Assembly (NCBI RefSeq): GCF_034424525.1
Contig: NZ_CP139980.1
Coordinates: 124,001 to 188,000 of the forward strand
DNA: 64,000 bases
Direction of reading: 5' to 3'
From: Sphingobium yanoikuyae
GTDB lineage: Bacteria; Pseudomonadota; Alphaproteobacteria; Sphingomonadales; Sphingomonadaceae
A model generated the notes under the pieces. That model did not search any database. It was not told where the DNA came from and worked only from the letters and a program-made list of their open reading frames with translations. Shown here one piece after another: positions 33,616-44,016 of this stretch; position 1 is the stretch's first letter, and each line of letters opens with the position of its first letter. Made by a program: the position numbers and the translations under genes.

Positions 33616-35670
33616 TCAGGCCGCTTCGCTCAGGCCATCGTCGTCCGTGATATCGCCCACCGGCTCGACGTCCTCGCCGTCCAGCGCATCATCGACCGCC
33701 TCGACATCCTCGTCCTCCTCAGCCTCAAGGAAGGCCGAGCGGGCGGGATAGCGTTCCGGCTTTTCGATCGCATCGAACCGCATGGCGTCGGGCAGCCAGG
33801 CGGTTGCCTTCTCCCGGATCTCAGCCTCTACGATGCCCTGACCATTGCAGAGCGCCGCGCAGGTGGTGGCGAGGTCGCCTTTCTTGGCGTCCTTGTAACG
33901 ACCACGCAGGATCGGGCCGCCGATGTCCTCCAGCGCGTCCAGCATGACATCCTTCTTCACCCGGCCGAAGAAGTTTGCGGCCGTCGGACGCCACCACTGC
34001 TCGACTCGGATGTCGAGGATCCGGCCGAGGTGATCGTGGAACCCGTTGAGCCGACCGCCATCACCGGCATTCAGCGTCGGCTCGAACGTCTGAGCGATGA
34101 CGAAGGCGACCCATCCGCCCCGGGCCTCGTCGTCAAGCGCGCGGAAGGCATCGAAGCGCGCCGACATCGTGTCGTGCCCCGCCCAGCTGGTAACAAGCGC
34201 TTGCCGTTGATCGGCGATCGTCTGCGACGCGAGCGAGCCCTCGTCGCGAAACGCGAAGATCGGGAATTGCGAGGGTGAGGCTTTCAGCGTCGAGTGGCTG
34301 CGGACATAATTGTTCGCGAAGACGGCATCCTGCGCCATGAGGAAGATGGTGAGGTCGAGCGCGAGCGCCGGATCGCTTGCAAGATGGGCGACAAGGATTT
34401 GACGCCGCTGGGTGGCGAGCTCGTCGATCAAGGTCGCGCTGAGCTTGACCCCCTGCTCGACCACATCATCGGCCCCGCCAATCGGGCTGACCACCACAGG
34501 TGCGTTCGGATCGACCACCGGCTTCTCGCTGAACATCCGGGTATGGACGCGGACAGCCCCGTCGCCGCCGATATAGACGAAGGTGCCGAGCTGGGCGCGG
34601 ACCTCGGGATCGACGACCTTGCGGGCGGCGTCGAGATCATCGAGTTCACGCTCGATTTCTTCGAGCCGGGCAGTTGCCGCCTCAGCCTCCTCGGTGCCGT
34701 CGACCAGCTCAGATTCGAGCTGATCGACCAGCGTGTCATTTTCCATCTCAAGGGCCTCGACCCGGACCTGTTCGGCCTCCGTCAGCGGGCGGGCAGTAGC
34801 ATGATATTCATGCAGTTGCCGTTCGGTATCGTAGGGCACATGCGTCGCCGCTACTGGCGTGACGAATGCGAGACCCTGGGACTCGGCCAGTTCAGCGGCA
34901 GCGGCTTCGAGCTTCTGTGCCGCCAGATCCTCCAGGAGCTCGACATCGATCCAGTTCTCGTCGCCCTCAGAGGCGAACAGGTCGCCCTCGATGCGGCCGC
35001 CGGCGGCGAGATAGGCATCCCGGCCAACAAAGCGCGCCTTGACGTCGTTCGCCTTGACGGTGCCGTTCAGGATCGCACGCCGGATATTGTCGGGTTGATT
35101 GCCGTAATAGGCCGACTTCATCTGTTCGAAGACCCGCGCCTGGCGGTCGGTGTCGCCGGTGACCGCATAGGCCTGTGCGACGCCCAGACTGATTTCACCG
35201 GCAGCGAGCGCCTGGAAGATGCAGGGTGCCAGTTCCGCGAGGCGAACGCGCTGCTCGACAAATCGGGTGGTCACGCCGAACCGCTTAGCGACGTCTTCGG
35301 CCGACGCGCCCTTGTCGATGAAGTGATTGAAGGCGGTCGCTTCGTCCGCCGGGTTCATCGGCAAGCGACCGAAATTCTCCGCGAGGCTCGCCTCGGTGCT
35401 GTCGGCATCGTCAGCCAGGACCAAGGCCGGCACTTCATGATCAGTGGGCAGGACGCCCGTCGCGATCAGATGCTGGAGCGCGCGCAGGCGACGCCCACCG
35501 GCCTTGACCGTGAAATGGCCGTTCTTCTTTAGGGGGGTGACCACGAGATTCTGCAGCAGCCCATGCGCCGCGATGGTGGCAGCGAAGGATTCGATATCGA
35601 GGTCGCGATTGCTCTTGCGAACATTGTCCTTGGACAGGGACAGGTTCTTCACTTTGACGGATTGGATCAT
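33616..35670 (-). CDS. Large ParB/RepB/Spo0J-domain protein, 684 aa
   Basis: The N-terminal ParB-like domain shows NVRKSNRDLDIESFAATIAAHGLLQNLVV, GGRRLRALQHL (box for nucleotide binding), ENFGRLPMNPADEATAF, and a helix-turn-helix (ASAEDVAKRFGVTTRFVEQRV). After about 230 residues a coiled-coil-rich region follows (EALEMENDTLVDQLESEL, EEAEAATARLEEIERELDDL), then a long C-terminal domain and an acidic tail. Far larger than partition ParB and without a parA partner; typical of ParB-like proteins in plasmid DNA-processing islands. GGAG lies 7 nt before the ATG. Function beyond DNA binding unknown. Confidence 0.85.
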   Translation of the reverse strand: MIQSVKVKNLSLSKDNVRKSNRDLDIESFAATIAAHGLLQNLVVTPLKKNGHFTVKAGGRRLRALQHLIATGVLPTDHEVPALVLADDADSTEASLAENFGRLPMNPADEATAFNHFIDKGASAEDVAKRFGVTTRFVEQRVRLAELAPCIFQALAAGEISLGVAQAYAVTGDTDRQARVFEQMKSAYYGNQPDNIRRAILNGTVKANDVKARFVGRDAYLAAGGRIEGDLFASEGDENWIDVELLEDLAAQKLEAAAAELAESQGLAFVTPVAATHVPYDTERQLHEYHATARPLTEAEQVRVEALEMENDTLVDQLESELVDGTEEAEAATARLEEIERELDDLDAARKVVDPEVRAQLGTFVYIGGDGAVRVHTRMFSEKPVVDPNAPVVVSPIGGADDVVEQGVKLSATLIDELATQRRQILVAHLASDPALALDLTIFLMAQDAVFANNYVRSHSTLKASPSQFPIFAFRDEGSLASQTIADQRQALVTSWAGHDTMSARFDAFRALDDEARGGWVAFVIAQTFEPTLNAGDGGRLNGFHDHLGRILDIRVEQWWRPTAANFFGRVKKDVMLDALEDIGGPILRGRYKDAKKGDLATTCAALCNGQGIVEAEIREKATAWLPDAMRFDAIEKPERYPARSAFLEAEEDEDVEAVDDALDGEDVEPVGDITDDDGLSEAA

Positions 35671-35744
35671 CGGATTTCTCCGTAGGAGAGACGAGCGCCA
35701 GCGTGCCGCGCTCGGGACCTGCTCATCAGGCCCACCAAGGCGAA

Positions 35745-35759
35745 GCCCCCTCCCCTCTC
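35745..35759 (-). repeat. Purine-rich spacer motif, copy 2
   Basis: Minus strand GAGAGGGGAGGGGGC, 75 nt upstream of the 684-aa gene start. Confidence 0.5.
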
Positions 35760-35894
35760 ACATGAGGGTGATCGGGCCGGTCGAAGACGCGCGGACGCGC
35801 GCCGGACACTGCGCGATGGGGCCAATGCGGCGACGATCCCGGTCATCCCTCGCCGGTTGTTGCGGCGCGGCACGCGTGATCGTCGCCGAGCGGA

Positions 35895-37967
35895 TCAGGC
35901 AGCGATGCGCGCCAGGATATCGGCAGCGCGGGTGGGCGGCAGGAACAGTCGGGTGCGATAGGAGATGATCTCGGAGAAGCAGCCCAGCGCCTTGAGTTCG
36001 GCCAGCCGGCTTGGAGGCCAGTCGATCAGCTCAAGGCGCTGCTCGCCCGCCACGAGACTGCGCTTGAGATGATATGCACCGACCGGCTCCACACCGCCGC
36101 TATCGAGTACGTGCCGGACGATATCGGTCGGTGCGAGCTCGATCCCGCCCGCCACGCCGAATGCGCTGCTGACCTTGGACACCATCGGTGCCGGGATGAG
36201 ACGACCAAGCAGTGACTGCCCGTCTTCAGTCTTCAGGCGCCAGACCTGGACATGATCGTCGGGAAGCTTGCCCCAGACGGGAAGGAGGAGGCCAGTGACG
36301 AGGTAGATCGTCTCGGTTCGCGTGCGGTGTCTCAGATCCTCGACCTCCTGATCCCAGAGCTTCGCGAATTCCTCGGCGTCCGCATCCTCCCACAGCGTTT
36401 CGAGAAACAGGTCCTGACGGAGACGCTCGGTCCGTGCCGGCCGGACCAACTCCCAGCGCTTTACCAGCTGGCCGTCCTCGTCGGTGAGTGAATGGGTGGC
36501 GCTGCAGATGGCGGCCTTGCCCGAGCGACGGTTCACCACGCACCGGCTCTCGCCATCCTGGAGCAGCCATTCGACACGATCGCGGGTGACCGGACGATAG
36601 CGTTGCTCGGTCTCGAGCCGCAGCATTTCCGTGACAGCGCCGCTCACCGGGTCTTCGCGGATACAGGTCCGGTCGAGAATGGTGATCCGCTCGGCATCGA
36701 TCGTCTCGACGCCGACATCGAGCGTACCGGCTTCCCGCGCCGCCTCGATCCGTGCCTCGATCAAGCCGAGATATTCGTCGAAAATCGCGTTCTGCAGGCT
36801 GATCCTCAACGCTAGGATACGGTTCAGCCAGCGCTGTATAGGCGGCAGATCCTCGACCATGCCACCGCCCTCACCTTCCAGATTAAGGCCCGTCAGCGCC
36901 TGAAAATCTGCAAAGCTGGTCGAGGCGAGCTTGCCGGCGAAGAGCAGCCGGAACCAGGTGACGAGTGAGTCCTTGGCGAAATCCGATTCCAGATTGTCGC
37001 GGGGATTGAACAGGCCCTGCCCGCCGGTCTGGCGCTGGCCGCGGGTGAGTGCGCCCAGGCTGTCGAGACGGCGCGCGATCGTCGAGATGAAGCGGCGTTC
37101 ACCCCGGCAATCGGTCGAAACTGGACGAAAAAGCGGTGCAGATGCCTGATGGGTGCGGTGGGTACGCCCCAGACCCTGGATCGCAGCGTCGGCTCGCCAG
37201 CCTGGCTCAAGCAGATAGTGAATGCGGCGGCTTTGATTTTCGGCCGCGAGACTGGCGTGATAGCTGCGGCCGGTGCCGCCGGCATCCGAGAAGATGAGGA
37301 TGCGCTTGGCGCCGCGCATGAAAGCATCGGTTTCGGCAAGATTGCTGCGCGGGGACCGGCTTTCGAGACGCTGCCCACCACGCCCATCTGCCACGATCCG
37401 GCGCGATCGTCCGGTGACCTCGGCAACCTGATCGACGCCGAAATGACCGATGATATGGTCCAGCGCGGAGCCTACGACCGGGAGAGCGCACAGTTCTTCC
37501 AACAGCTGGTCGCGCATCCGCATGGCCTCCTGGCTGTGAACAGGACGCCCGTCCTCGTCGATCATCGGCTCGGACCGGACATTGCCGGAATCGTCGGTGT
37601 AGGTTCGCATTTGCCGCGTCGGGAACGCCGCGCTCAGATAGTCCATGAGGAACTCACGCGGGGACAGTTCGATATCGAGATTGGCCCTCGCCTCGGCATC
37701 AAGGGCGGCCAGCGTTCGATCGAGCATCGCCTCGGCCGTCGAGACGAGCTGGATCACCACGCAATCACCGCGAGCAAGATCGGCATGAATGGCAGGGATC
37801 AGCGATGGCAGTTTCAGCGAAATCAGAAGCTGGGCAAAGAACCGCTGTTTGGTCGATTCGAAGATCGAGATCGCCGCAGCCTTGGCACCGCCATTATAGG
37901 TCGATTTGCTGAAACTGTCGGTGATACGGGTCGCGTCGAGCGCGGCCTGCAGGTTGCGGTGAATGAT
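35895..37967 (-). pseudogene. Strawberry-notch-type helicase, C-terminal fragment downstream of the RIT element
   Basis: Continues the frame of the N-terminal fragment at 41798-43948 once the RIT element is removed: the ATC codon at 37965-37967 matches the last codon of that fragment. The first residues are IIHRNLQAALDATRITDSFSKSTYNGGAKAAAISIFESTKQRFFAQLLISLK. Later landmarks are IFSDAGGTGRSYHA and QGLGRTHRTHQ, the motif V/VI region of SF2 helicases (Sno_C-like). 690 codons remain. The first internal ATG is at 37760. Without the ATP-binding half it is unlikely to function. Confidence 0.82.
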
Positions 37968-37969
37968 AC

Positions 37970-38010
37970 CTTATCGCGAGGAAGCGATAATGCGCAGGAA
38001 CGCGGCGTAG
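37970..38010 (+). repeat. RIT terminal inverted repeat, left
   Basis: 41 bp starting CTTATCGCGAGG and ending CGCGGCGTAG; exact reverse complement at 41732-41772. Confidence 0.95.
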
Positions 38011-38055
38011 GCCCCGCCAGACTGCGGAACATTGCGGCATTTCCTGCGCATTATT

Positions 38056-39060
38056 TCACAGGGTGTCGAGCCACTCCATCAGGCTGGCATCCCGTTTCCA
38101 CGAAGGGGGTACGTTGCTCGCCGCCGGCGCACCCACCTGTTCCAGCGCCTTTCGCTTGGTCTCGAGATTGGCCTGTGCGTAGTGGTTGGTCGTGTCGAGG
38201 CTGACATGCCCCAGCCAACTGCGGATAACGGTAATGTCCACTCCGGCTGCTACAAGGTGGACGGCGGTTGCGTGCCGGAAGCTGTGCGGCGTCACATGCT
38301 TGGACCGGAGCGACGGCACAGCCTTGGCTGCCTCGTCAACATAGGCGGCGAGTTTGAACCGCACGCCCGACGCGCCCAGCGGCTTGCCATATCGGTTGAC
38401 GAAGATGCGCTCGTCTGGCGCACGCGGTTGGCGTTCCAGTAACTTTTCGATCAACGTCACGGTTTCCGGCCAGAGCGGACAGATCCGTTCCTTGCGCCCC
38501 TTGCCATTGAGGCGAGCGCAGTGGGGTGCATCGAACCGGATCGCGTCGGGGCACAGATCAAGCGCTTCCTGGATCCGCGCGCCGCTGTTGTACAGGAACG
38601 AGAGCAACGCATGGTCGCGCATTCCCGCGACAGTGCTCCGATCGGGTTGGGCGAGAATCGCCTCGACTTCCGCCGGCTCGAGATAGCACGGCGCGGATGT
38701 CGGTTCCCGCTTGAGCGGTACGGTCAGAACCTCTGCGCATTGCGCGACATATTCCGGATTCCTGTCCGCCACGAAGCTGAAGAAGCTGCGGATCGCGGCG
38801 AGCCGGCAGTTACGCGTGCCGATCGTGGACCCGCGCCCATGTTCGGTATGGTGGAGGAACGCGCGCACCTCGTCGGCAGAGATATCGGCCAGTGCGACTC
38901 GCGCGACCCCGCCGCCTTTTCGCTCGGCGATAAAGCGCAGCAACAGCCGCCAGGTGTCACGATAGGACCGGATCGTATGGACCGAAGCACTGCGTTGCTC
39001 GACCAGCCATTCCTGGAAGAACGCCCGCAACAGAGAGGGGAACGGGTTGCTTCTCGTCAT
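38056..39060 (-). CDS. RIT tyrosine recombinase C, 334 aa
   Basis: Third recombinase of the trio. N-terminal SAM-like domain (FFQEWLVEQRSASVHTIRSYRDTWRLLLRFI), then the catalytic domain: Arg in NSGARIQEAL, HSFRHATAVHL, GHVSLDTTNHY with the nucleophile Tyr. All residues are present. The start at 39060 (MTRSNPF) overlaps the second gene's stop as ATGA. Length is typical of the shortest RIT member. Confidence 0.92.
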   Translation of the reverse strand: MTRSNPFPSLLRAFFQEWLVEQRSASVHTIRSYRDTWRLLLRFIAERKGGGVARVALADISADEVRAFLHHTEHGRGSTIGTRNCRLAAIRSFFSFVADRNPEYVAQCAEVLTVPLKREPTSAPCYLEPAEVEAILAQPDRSTVAGMRDHALLSFLYNSGARIQEALDLCPDAIRFDAPHCARLNGKGRKERICPLWPETVTLIEKLLERQPRAPDERIFVNRYGKPLGASGVRFKLAAYVDEAAKAVPSLRSKHVTPHSFRHATAVHLVAAGVDITVIRSWLGHVSLDTTNHYAQANLETKRKALEQVGAPAASNVPPSWKRDASLMEWLDTL

Positions 39061-40412
39061 GGCCGCGCCTCCATGGTGAGGCATCGGGCGCCGACGGCAC
39101 GGAAGCGTTCGCTTGCTTCCTGCAGCAGATCCTGCGTGACGGTGATGTAGACCAGCGTGGAGTTGATATCCCGGTGGCCCATGTAGGTGGAGAGGAAGTG
39201 CAGCTTGTCCTGCGGATTGACGCCGGCCCGGTACCATTGGAGTATCCGGTTGACGACCATCGAATGGCGCAGATCGTGAACGCGCGGCCCCGTTCGCCCG
39301 GTCGGGGCCTTGAACCCGGCGCGGCGCATGACATCGGTGATCATCGTCGAGACAGACCGCGGCGTGTAGCGATCATTGAAGTGCCCGTGCCAGAACAGAC
39401 CTGATTCCGGATTTTGCGGCGCACCTGCGCGCTGCCTTGCATCGATATAGGCGCGCAGTTCGGCGAGGACGCTGCCTGTCAATGGCAGGAGCCGGGTCTT
39501 GTAGAACTTCGTTTGCCGGATCGTGATCGTGCCCGACTGGAAGTCCACGTCGCCCAGATCGAGTCTGGCGAGTTCGCTGCGGCGCAGACCGGCACAATAG
39601 GCCAGAAGCACCATGGTGTAGAGGACCATCGGTCGCAGCGGTGCATTTGGCGACGGGTAGGAACGGGCAACATTGAGCATGTTCCGGACATCGGACGGGC
39701 TGAAGATATGCGGCCGCCGATGTTCTCGCGCCACTTCCCGTTCGGGCCGGGCGTCAAAGCGTTTCGGCGGGATGCCGGGATCGAGGCGATGCCGCGCCTT
39801 GGTCAGGAGGCGCCCGAGCTTCTGGCATTCAGCCGCGTGATTGCGAGTTGGTTTGGCCGCCTTCCAGCACGCCAGCATGGTTTCAAGCGATGACCCGGCA
39901 AGTTCGGGGTTCGCCTGAAGGAACCGGTCGAACCGCAATATCCAGTGGCCCTGCGTTTCATACTGATAGCCCCGGCTGTGCATCAGCGCGACATGATCGC
40001 GCATGAAGTCGCCCAGCACGCTGCCGAAGGGTGCAGGCTGTCGCAACGCGGCGACTTCCTCATCGGGATTGGACGACGCCAGCGCGCGCCAGATCGGCTT
40101 GCTGTGTTTGACGTTGTACCGACGGCGAAGCGCGACAATGGGATTGTCGGCGATCAGTCCGATTTCGGCGAGGTGGTCAAGGAAGCGATCGACGATGCAG
40201 ACCTGGTTCAGCAATGTCGACATTCGCCAGCGTCTTGCCATTTCCTTCAGCCAGGCCTCGAGCATCTGCCGGTCCACCGCCGGATGCCGGCGGGCAACAT
40301 CTTCGAAGGTGCGAAGGAACCAGCGATAGGTCGGTACGCTTCCCGGCCGGAACTGCGATTTTACCAGGAAGGCGTCGACGACGGTGCGATCGGGATCGTG
40401 CCAGGCGCTCAT
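39057..40412 (-). CDS. RIT tyrosine recombinase B, 451 aa
   Basis: Second recombinase. Catalytic residues: Arg in AGLRRSELARLDL, VHDLRHSMVVNRI (His/Arg), MGHRDINSTLVYITV (His and Tyr). N-terminal core-binding domain with DAFLVKSQFRPGSVPTYRWFLRTF. ATGA overlaps at both ends couple it to genes A and C. Confidence 0.92.
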   Translation of the reverse strand: MSAWHDPDRTVVDAFLVKSQFRPGSVPTYRWFLRTFEDVARRHPAVDRQMLEAWLKEMARRWRMSTLLNQVCIVDRFLDHLAEIGLIADNPIVALRRRYNVKHSKPIWRALASSNPDEEVAALRQPAPFGSVLGDFMRDHVALMHSRGYQYETQGHWILRFDRFLQANPELAGSSLETMLACWKAAKPTRNHAAECQKLGRLLTKARHRLDPGIPPKRFDARPEREVAREHRRPHIFSPSDVRNMLNVARSYPSPNAPLRPMVLYTMVLLAYCAGLRRSELARLDLGDVDFQSGTITIRQTKFYKTRLLPLTGSVLAELRAYIDARQRAGAPQNPESGLFWHGHFNDRYTPRSVSTMITDVMRRAGFKAPTGRTGPRVHDLRHSMVVNRILQWYRAGVNPQDKLHFLSTYMGHRDINSTLVYITVTQDLLQEASERFRAVGARCLTMEARP

Positions 40413-41641
40413 GACAGCACCTCCATTCCAGGCACATCGAGTGCCACGGCTCGGAGATCATCTGTTGCCAGTTTGAGATAAGTATTGGTGGATTCGGTGG
40501 ATCGATGCCCGAGCACGTCGCCGATAATCTTTTGCGGGACCGACGCCCGCAGCATTTCAACCGCACGGGCGTGACGGAACACATGCGGTCCCCGCTTCCC
40601 GGGCGGTTCGACGCCTGCGGCCGACAACCGTCCCCTGACCATGCCATACAGGTTCGTCATCGCGATATAGGGCGCGCAGGACCGGACGAAGACCTCCCGC
40701 GCTTCGGTCCGGGGCCGCCCATGGCGAAGGTAATCGAACAGCGCCTCGCCAACCGGCGCCAGGAGCGGCATGGCGGAATGCGCATTGGTCTTGGTGTGGC
40801 GGATATGCAGGGATTCTTCGCGCCAGTTCACGTCCTCAAGGCGCAGGCGACAGATTTCGCCTTCGCGCAGGCCATATGTCGCAAGCAGCTGAAGTATCGC
40901 ATGATCGCGCAGCCCTCGCGGCGACAGGTCCGTCTTCGCAGCTGCCAGCACCGCCGCGATTTGCTCCGTGTCCAGCGTCGAGGGCACATCTTCATAGGCG
41001 TAGAGCATGGGACCGATGATGTGCGGGGTGAGATCGGTCGGGATACGACCCGTCCGGTGCAGATAGCGGACCACCGAGCGGAGCCGCTCCGCAACATCCG
41101 CCAGTGACTTGCGCCGCAGGCCAGGCCCGCGCATGTCCATGTAGAGATCGACATCCCTGACATTCAGTGTTGCGAGACCAGCTCCGCCGCCGCGATCGAA
41201 CTGCCAGCGCAGGAAGTTTCGTGCCTCCCACATCGCCGCCGCAATGCTCGCACTCGCCAGACCGCGTTCGTCGCGCAGCCATGCCTCGTATTCGCAGCAG
41301 ATCGCATGGCGGAACGCCGCGTCGGGTCCGGTCAGTTCCGGTTCGGGAGGCCATTTGCCCTGGGCAAGCCGAAGCAGCTTGGAAATCGCCGTGCGCGGCA
41401 GCTTGTGCCAGCGTGGGCTGGGATCCCGGCCATACCGGGCCTGAAAATCCTCGATCGCATAGTGGAAATACTGATCGACCTGCCCGGGCGTCACGGATTC
41501 CACCCGGATATCGCATTCGGCCAGGTAATCGAGAAACGCACGAGCATAGAGGCGATGGTTCGCAACCACCACGGGATTGTAATTTCGCTCCGTCAGGAAA
41601 TTCGTGAGCTTGGCGATCAGCTCATCGTGCAACTTCAACAT
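40409..41641 (-). CDS. RIT tyrosine recombinase A, 410 aa
   Basis: First recombinase. Arg in TYGLREGEICRL, HVFRHARAVEML, LGHRSTESTNTYLKL with Tyr. Start at 41641 (MLKLHDELIAKL) with GGAG 8 nt upstream, which decides against the longer frame. About 90 bp from the right inverted repeat, so its promoter must lie close to that end. Confidence 0.92.
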   Translation of the reverse strand: MLKLHDELIAKLTNFLTERNYNPVVVANHRLYARAFLDYLAECDIRVESVTPGQVDQYFHYAIEDFQARYGRDPSPRWHKLPRTAISKLLRLAQGKWPPEPELTGPDAAFRHAICCEYEAWLRDERGLASASIAAAMWEARNFLRWQFDRGGGAGLATLNVRDVDLYMDMRGPGLRRKSLADVAERLRSVVRYLHRTGRIPTDLTPHIIGPMLYAYEDVPSTLDTEQIAAVLAAAKTDLSPRGLRDHAILQLLATYGLREGEICRLRLEDVNWREESLHIRHTKTNAHSAMPLLAPVGEALFDYLRHGRPRTEAREVFVRSCAPYIAMTNLYGMVRGRLSAAGVEPPGKRGPHVFRHARAVEMLRASVPQKIIGDVLGHRSTESTNTYLKLATDDLRAVALDVPGMEVLS

Positions 41642-41731
41642 GATTGTCTCCTCGGTTGGTCCAGAGACCGCCGAGGTTCGCAACCAAAATAATGCGCAGC
41701 AAATTTGCGCCAGATAACGGAAATTCCGCGA

Positions 41732-41772
41732 CTACGCCGCGTTCCTGCGCATTATCGCTTCCTCGCGATAAG
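41732..41772 (-). repeat. RIT terminal inverted repeat, right
   Basis: Exact reverse complement of 37970-38010. It supplies the stop codon (TAG at 41732) of the truncated helicase gene. Confidence 0.95.
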
Positions 41773-41775
41773 CCG

Positions 41776-41797
41776 TCTTATGCGCAGCTGCGCATAA
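41776..41797. repeat. 22-bp perfect palindrome at the right edge of the RIT element
   Basis: Arms CTTATGCGCAG and CTGCGCATAAG without spacer. Absent at the left edge, so the element is asymmetric outside its 41-bp repeats. Contains the same ATGCGCAG word as the internal recombinase sites. Confidence 0.8.
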
Positions 41798-43948
41798 GAT
41801 GCTCCAGGCGTCCGCATAGGCATCGTAGATAGCGATCTGATCGGCGGTCAGCTGATGTTCGAGGATGTCATATTCGACGCCAGCGAAACTGAGCGCGCGT
41901 GCCGCATAAAGGCCTTGTGCCTTCAGATCGCGGGCGATCAGTTCCATTGCCGCGATACCGCCCTGACGCAGGCTCTCGACGAAATCGCGGCGGTCGGAAA
42001 ATGCCGTTCCCGGACCCCAAAGGCCAAGCCGGGTGGCATAGGCCAGATTGTTGACGTCCGAGGCCCCCGTTGCGGACACGTAGAGGACGCGGGCGCGGGG
42101 CAGGAGATTTTGCAGCCGGACGCCGGCGATGCCCTGCTCGGATCCCTTGGAGGTGCCGAACCGCCCTTCCCCGCCAGCCACACCGGCCATTTCATGGGCT
42201 TCGTCGAAGACGATCATGCCGTCATAGCCGGCACCCAGCCAATCGGTGATCTGTTTGAGGCGCGTGCCCTTGTCGCCACGGCTCGACCGCAACGTAGCAT
42301 AGGTGAGGAAGAGCACGCCCTCACTGGCCCCGATCGCCGTTCCGAGCTTCCACTGGTTGAGATGTTGGAGATCGAGCGCAAGCCCGCCGACGGCAACCCA
42401 ATCACGACGGGCATCTTCGAGCAGCGTCTCGGTCTTGGAGATCCAGACATGTTTGCGGCGGCCGCGCAGCCACTGGTCGAGCAGGATCGCTGCGACCTGA
42501 CGGCCTTTGCCCGCCCCAGTGCCATCGCCCAGGAAGAAGCCGGTGCGAACCCCGCTTCCCGCCTCGTCCGGCGTCAATGTGAGACCTTCGTCCATGGTCA
42601 GGAATCGGCCCGGAAGATCTCGCTCGAACGCAGCGCCTGCATAGACGACGGTCTCGACCTGCGCATCCGAGAGTATGTTTTCGGCGAGCAATTTCGGTGG
42701 CAAGATCGGCGCATAGCTTGTCTTCGGCGCGGCGATCGAACCCATAGCGATCGATTCCACGAGCGCCGTCGGGTGAGGCCGCGCTGCTGCCAGGGCGATC
42801 CGGCTCGGTCGATAGGGAAGGTAGAGCCCGGAGGGTTCGCCGACCGGCGCGGGAGCGTCGAGCACCTCGAATGCGATGGGTTCCACCGGGGCAGCCACGT
42901 CGACGCGCCTCGGCGCCAAGGGCTTGATGGCACCACGGCGCGCTCCGGCAAGCAGAGCTGAAGGCCGCGATATCACCCGGCCCGGGCGTATGGACGGCCT
43001 TGCCGCAGTCGGCATTGGGTGAAGGGAACACGCATCGAGGGCCTCGTCCAGGGTGGCGCAGCTGATCGCGCTGGCCGGAACGCCTTCACCGCCCTTGTGC
43101 AGGAGGAGGAGCTGCACAGCCTGTGTCGTACCGTGCCGCGCATAGGCAGACGCCGGTAATTCGATCTGGCGAACGAGCGTCGAGCCGGCGGTCGCGATCT
43201 TCCATTCACTCGATTGCGGATCAACGCGGGTGGGAAGGATTGCGACACAGCGACCACCCGGGCGCAGGCGCGTGAGGGCAGATCGCAGGTGGCGCAGGCC
43301 CGCGACCCGATCACGGCCACGGCCCTCACTGCGCGAGAACGGCGGATTGATGAGGATGACATCCGGCACGAGATCGTCCGGCAGCAGATCGTCGATGAGC
43401 TCACCGTCATGGCCGAAGATGCGTGCATCGGGGTAAGCAGCCGCGAGCATGGCCCGGCGCCAGGGATCAATCTCGTTGAGGATCAGCCGGGCCTGGGCAC
43501 GTCGGGCGAAGATGGCGAGCAGGCCAGTCCCTGCCGAGGGTTCGAGTACGATGTCGCGCTCGCCGATGCCGGCGAGCCGCGTCGCGATCAGGGCGATCGA
43601 TGCCGGTGTCGAGAATTGCTGGAGATCAATCTGCTTCTCGCTGCGTACGCTATGAACCGGCAGGCGCGCGACCATGGCGGCGACAAGCGCAAGCTGAGCC
43701 GGCGCCGCGTCCGGCAATGTGCTGCCGGACAGGAAGAGCACCTGCCCCAGTTCGAGCACATCATAGGCATCACGGATCGACCAGTCCCCGCTCGCGGGTG
43801 CCGAGCCATAGGCGCGGGTCATGGCGCCGATCAGCGTGGGTCGATCGATGGGAATATTGCTCCCGATCTTTGCGGCGATTTCGCGCGCGGCAATGATGGC
43901 GGGGTCGGAGAAGTCGAGTTCAGCAACGGCGGAGGCGGTAGCGGGCAT
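41798..43948 (-). pseudogene. Methyltransferase-helicase (strawberry-notch type), N-terminal fragment upstream of the RIT element
   Basis: 717 codons up to the insertion, then 21 foreign codons to a stop at 41732. An N6-adenine-methyltransferase-like domain comes first: IVLEPSAGTGLLAIFA (SAM loop, about residue 135) and DVILINPPFSRSE (NPPF catalytic motif, about 205). The helicase core follows: FFLGDGTGAGKGRQVAAIL (Walker A, about 475) and DGMIVFDEAHEMAG (DEAH, about 565), then LYVSATGASD (motif III). With the C-terminal fragment the original protein would be 1,406 aa. The truncated product keeps the methyltransferase but lacks the second helicase domain. Confidence 0.88.
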
Positions 43949-44000
43949 AATGGGGCTCCTTGATGTCGCCCGATGATCAGCACCGGGCCGTCTCGCCGAA

Positions 44001-44016
44001 GGCCCCCTCTCCTCTC
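44001..44016 (-). repeat. Purine-rich spacer motif, copy 3
   Basis: Minus strand AGAGGAGAGGGGGCC, starting at the stop of the Toprim gene and 52 nt before the methyltransferase-helicase start. Confidence 0.55.

Larger units (their letters stand above)
37968..41797 (-). mobile_element. Recombinase-in-trio (RIT) element, 3830 bp
   Basis: Three overlapping tyrosine recombinase genes in one direction, bounded by a 41-bp perfect inverted repeat (37970-38010 and 41732-41772). Inside each end a second, inverted copy of the AATGCGCAG motif is found (38043-38055 side and 41690 side). GAT flanks both ends. The right end carries 25 extra bases with a 22-bp perfect palindrome (41776-41797). This is the defining architecture of RIT elements. 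It interrupts the helicase gene in the same orientation. Confidence 0.93.

Noticed and set aside
35895..37760. Treating the 621-aa frame as an intact independent gene
   Set aside because: The frame continues upstream without a start to the RIT border and joins exactly to the N-terminal fragment, so it is a gene piece.
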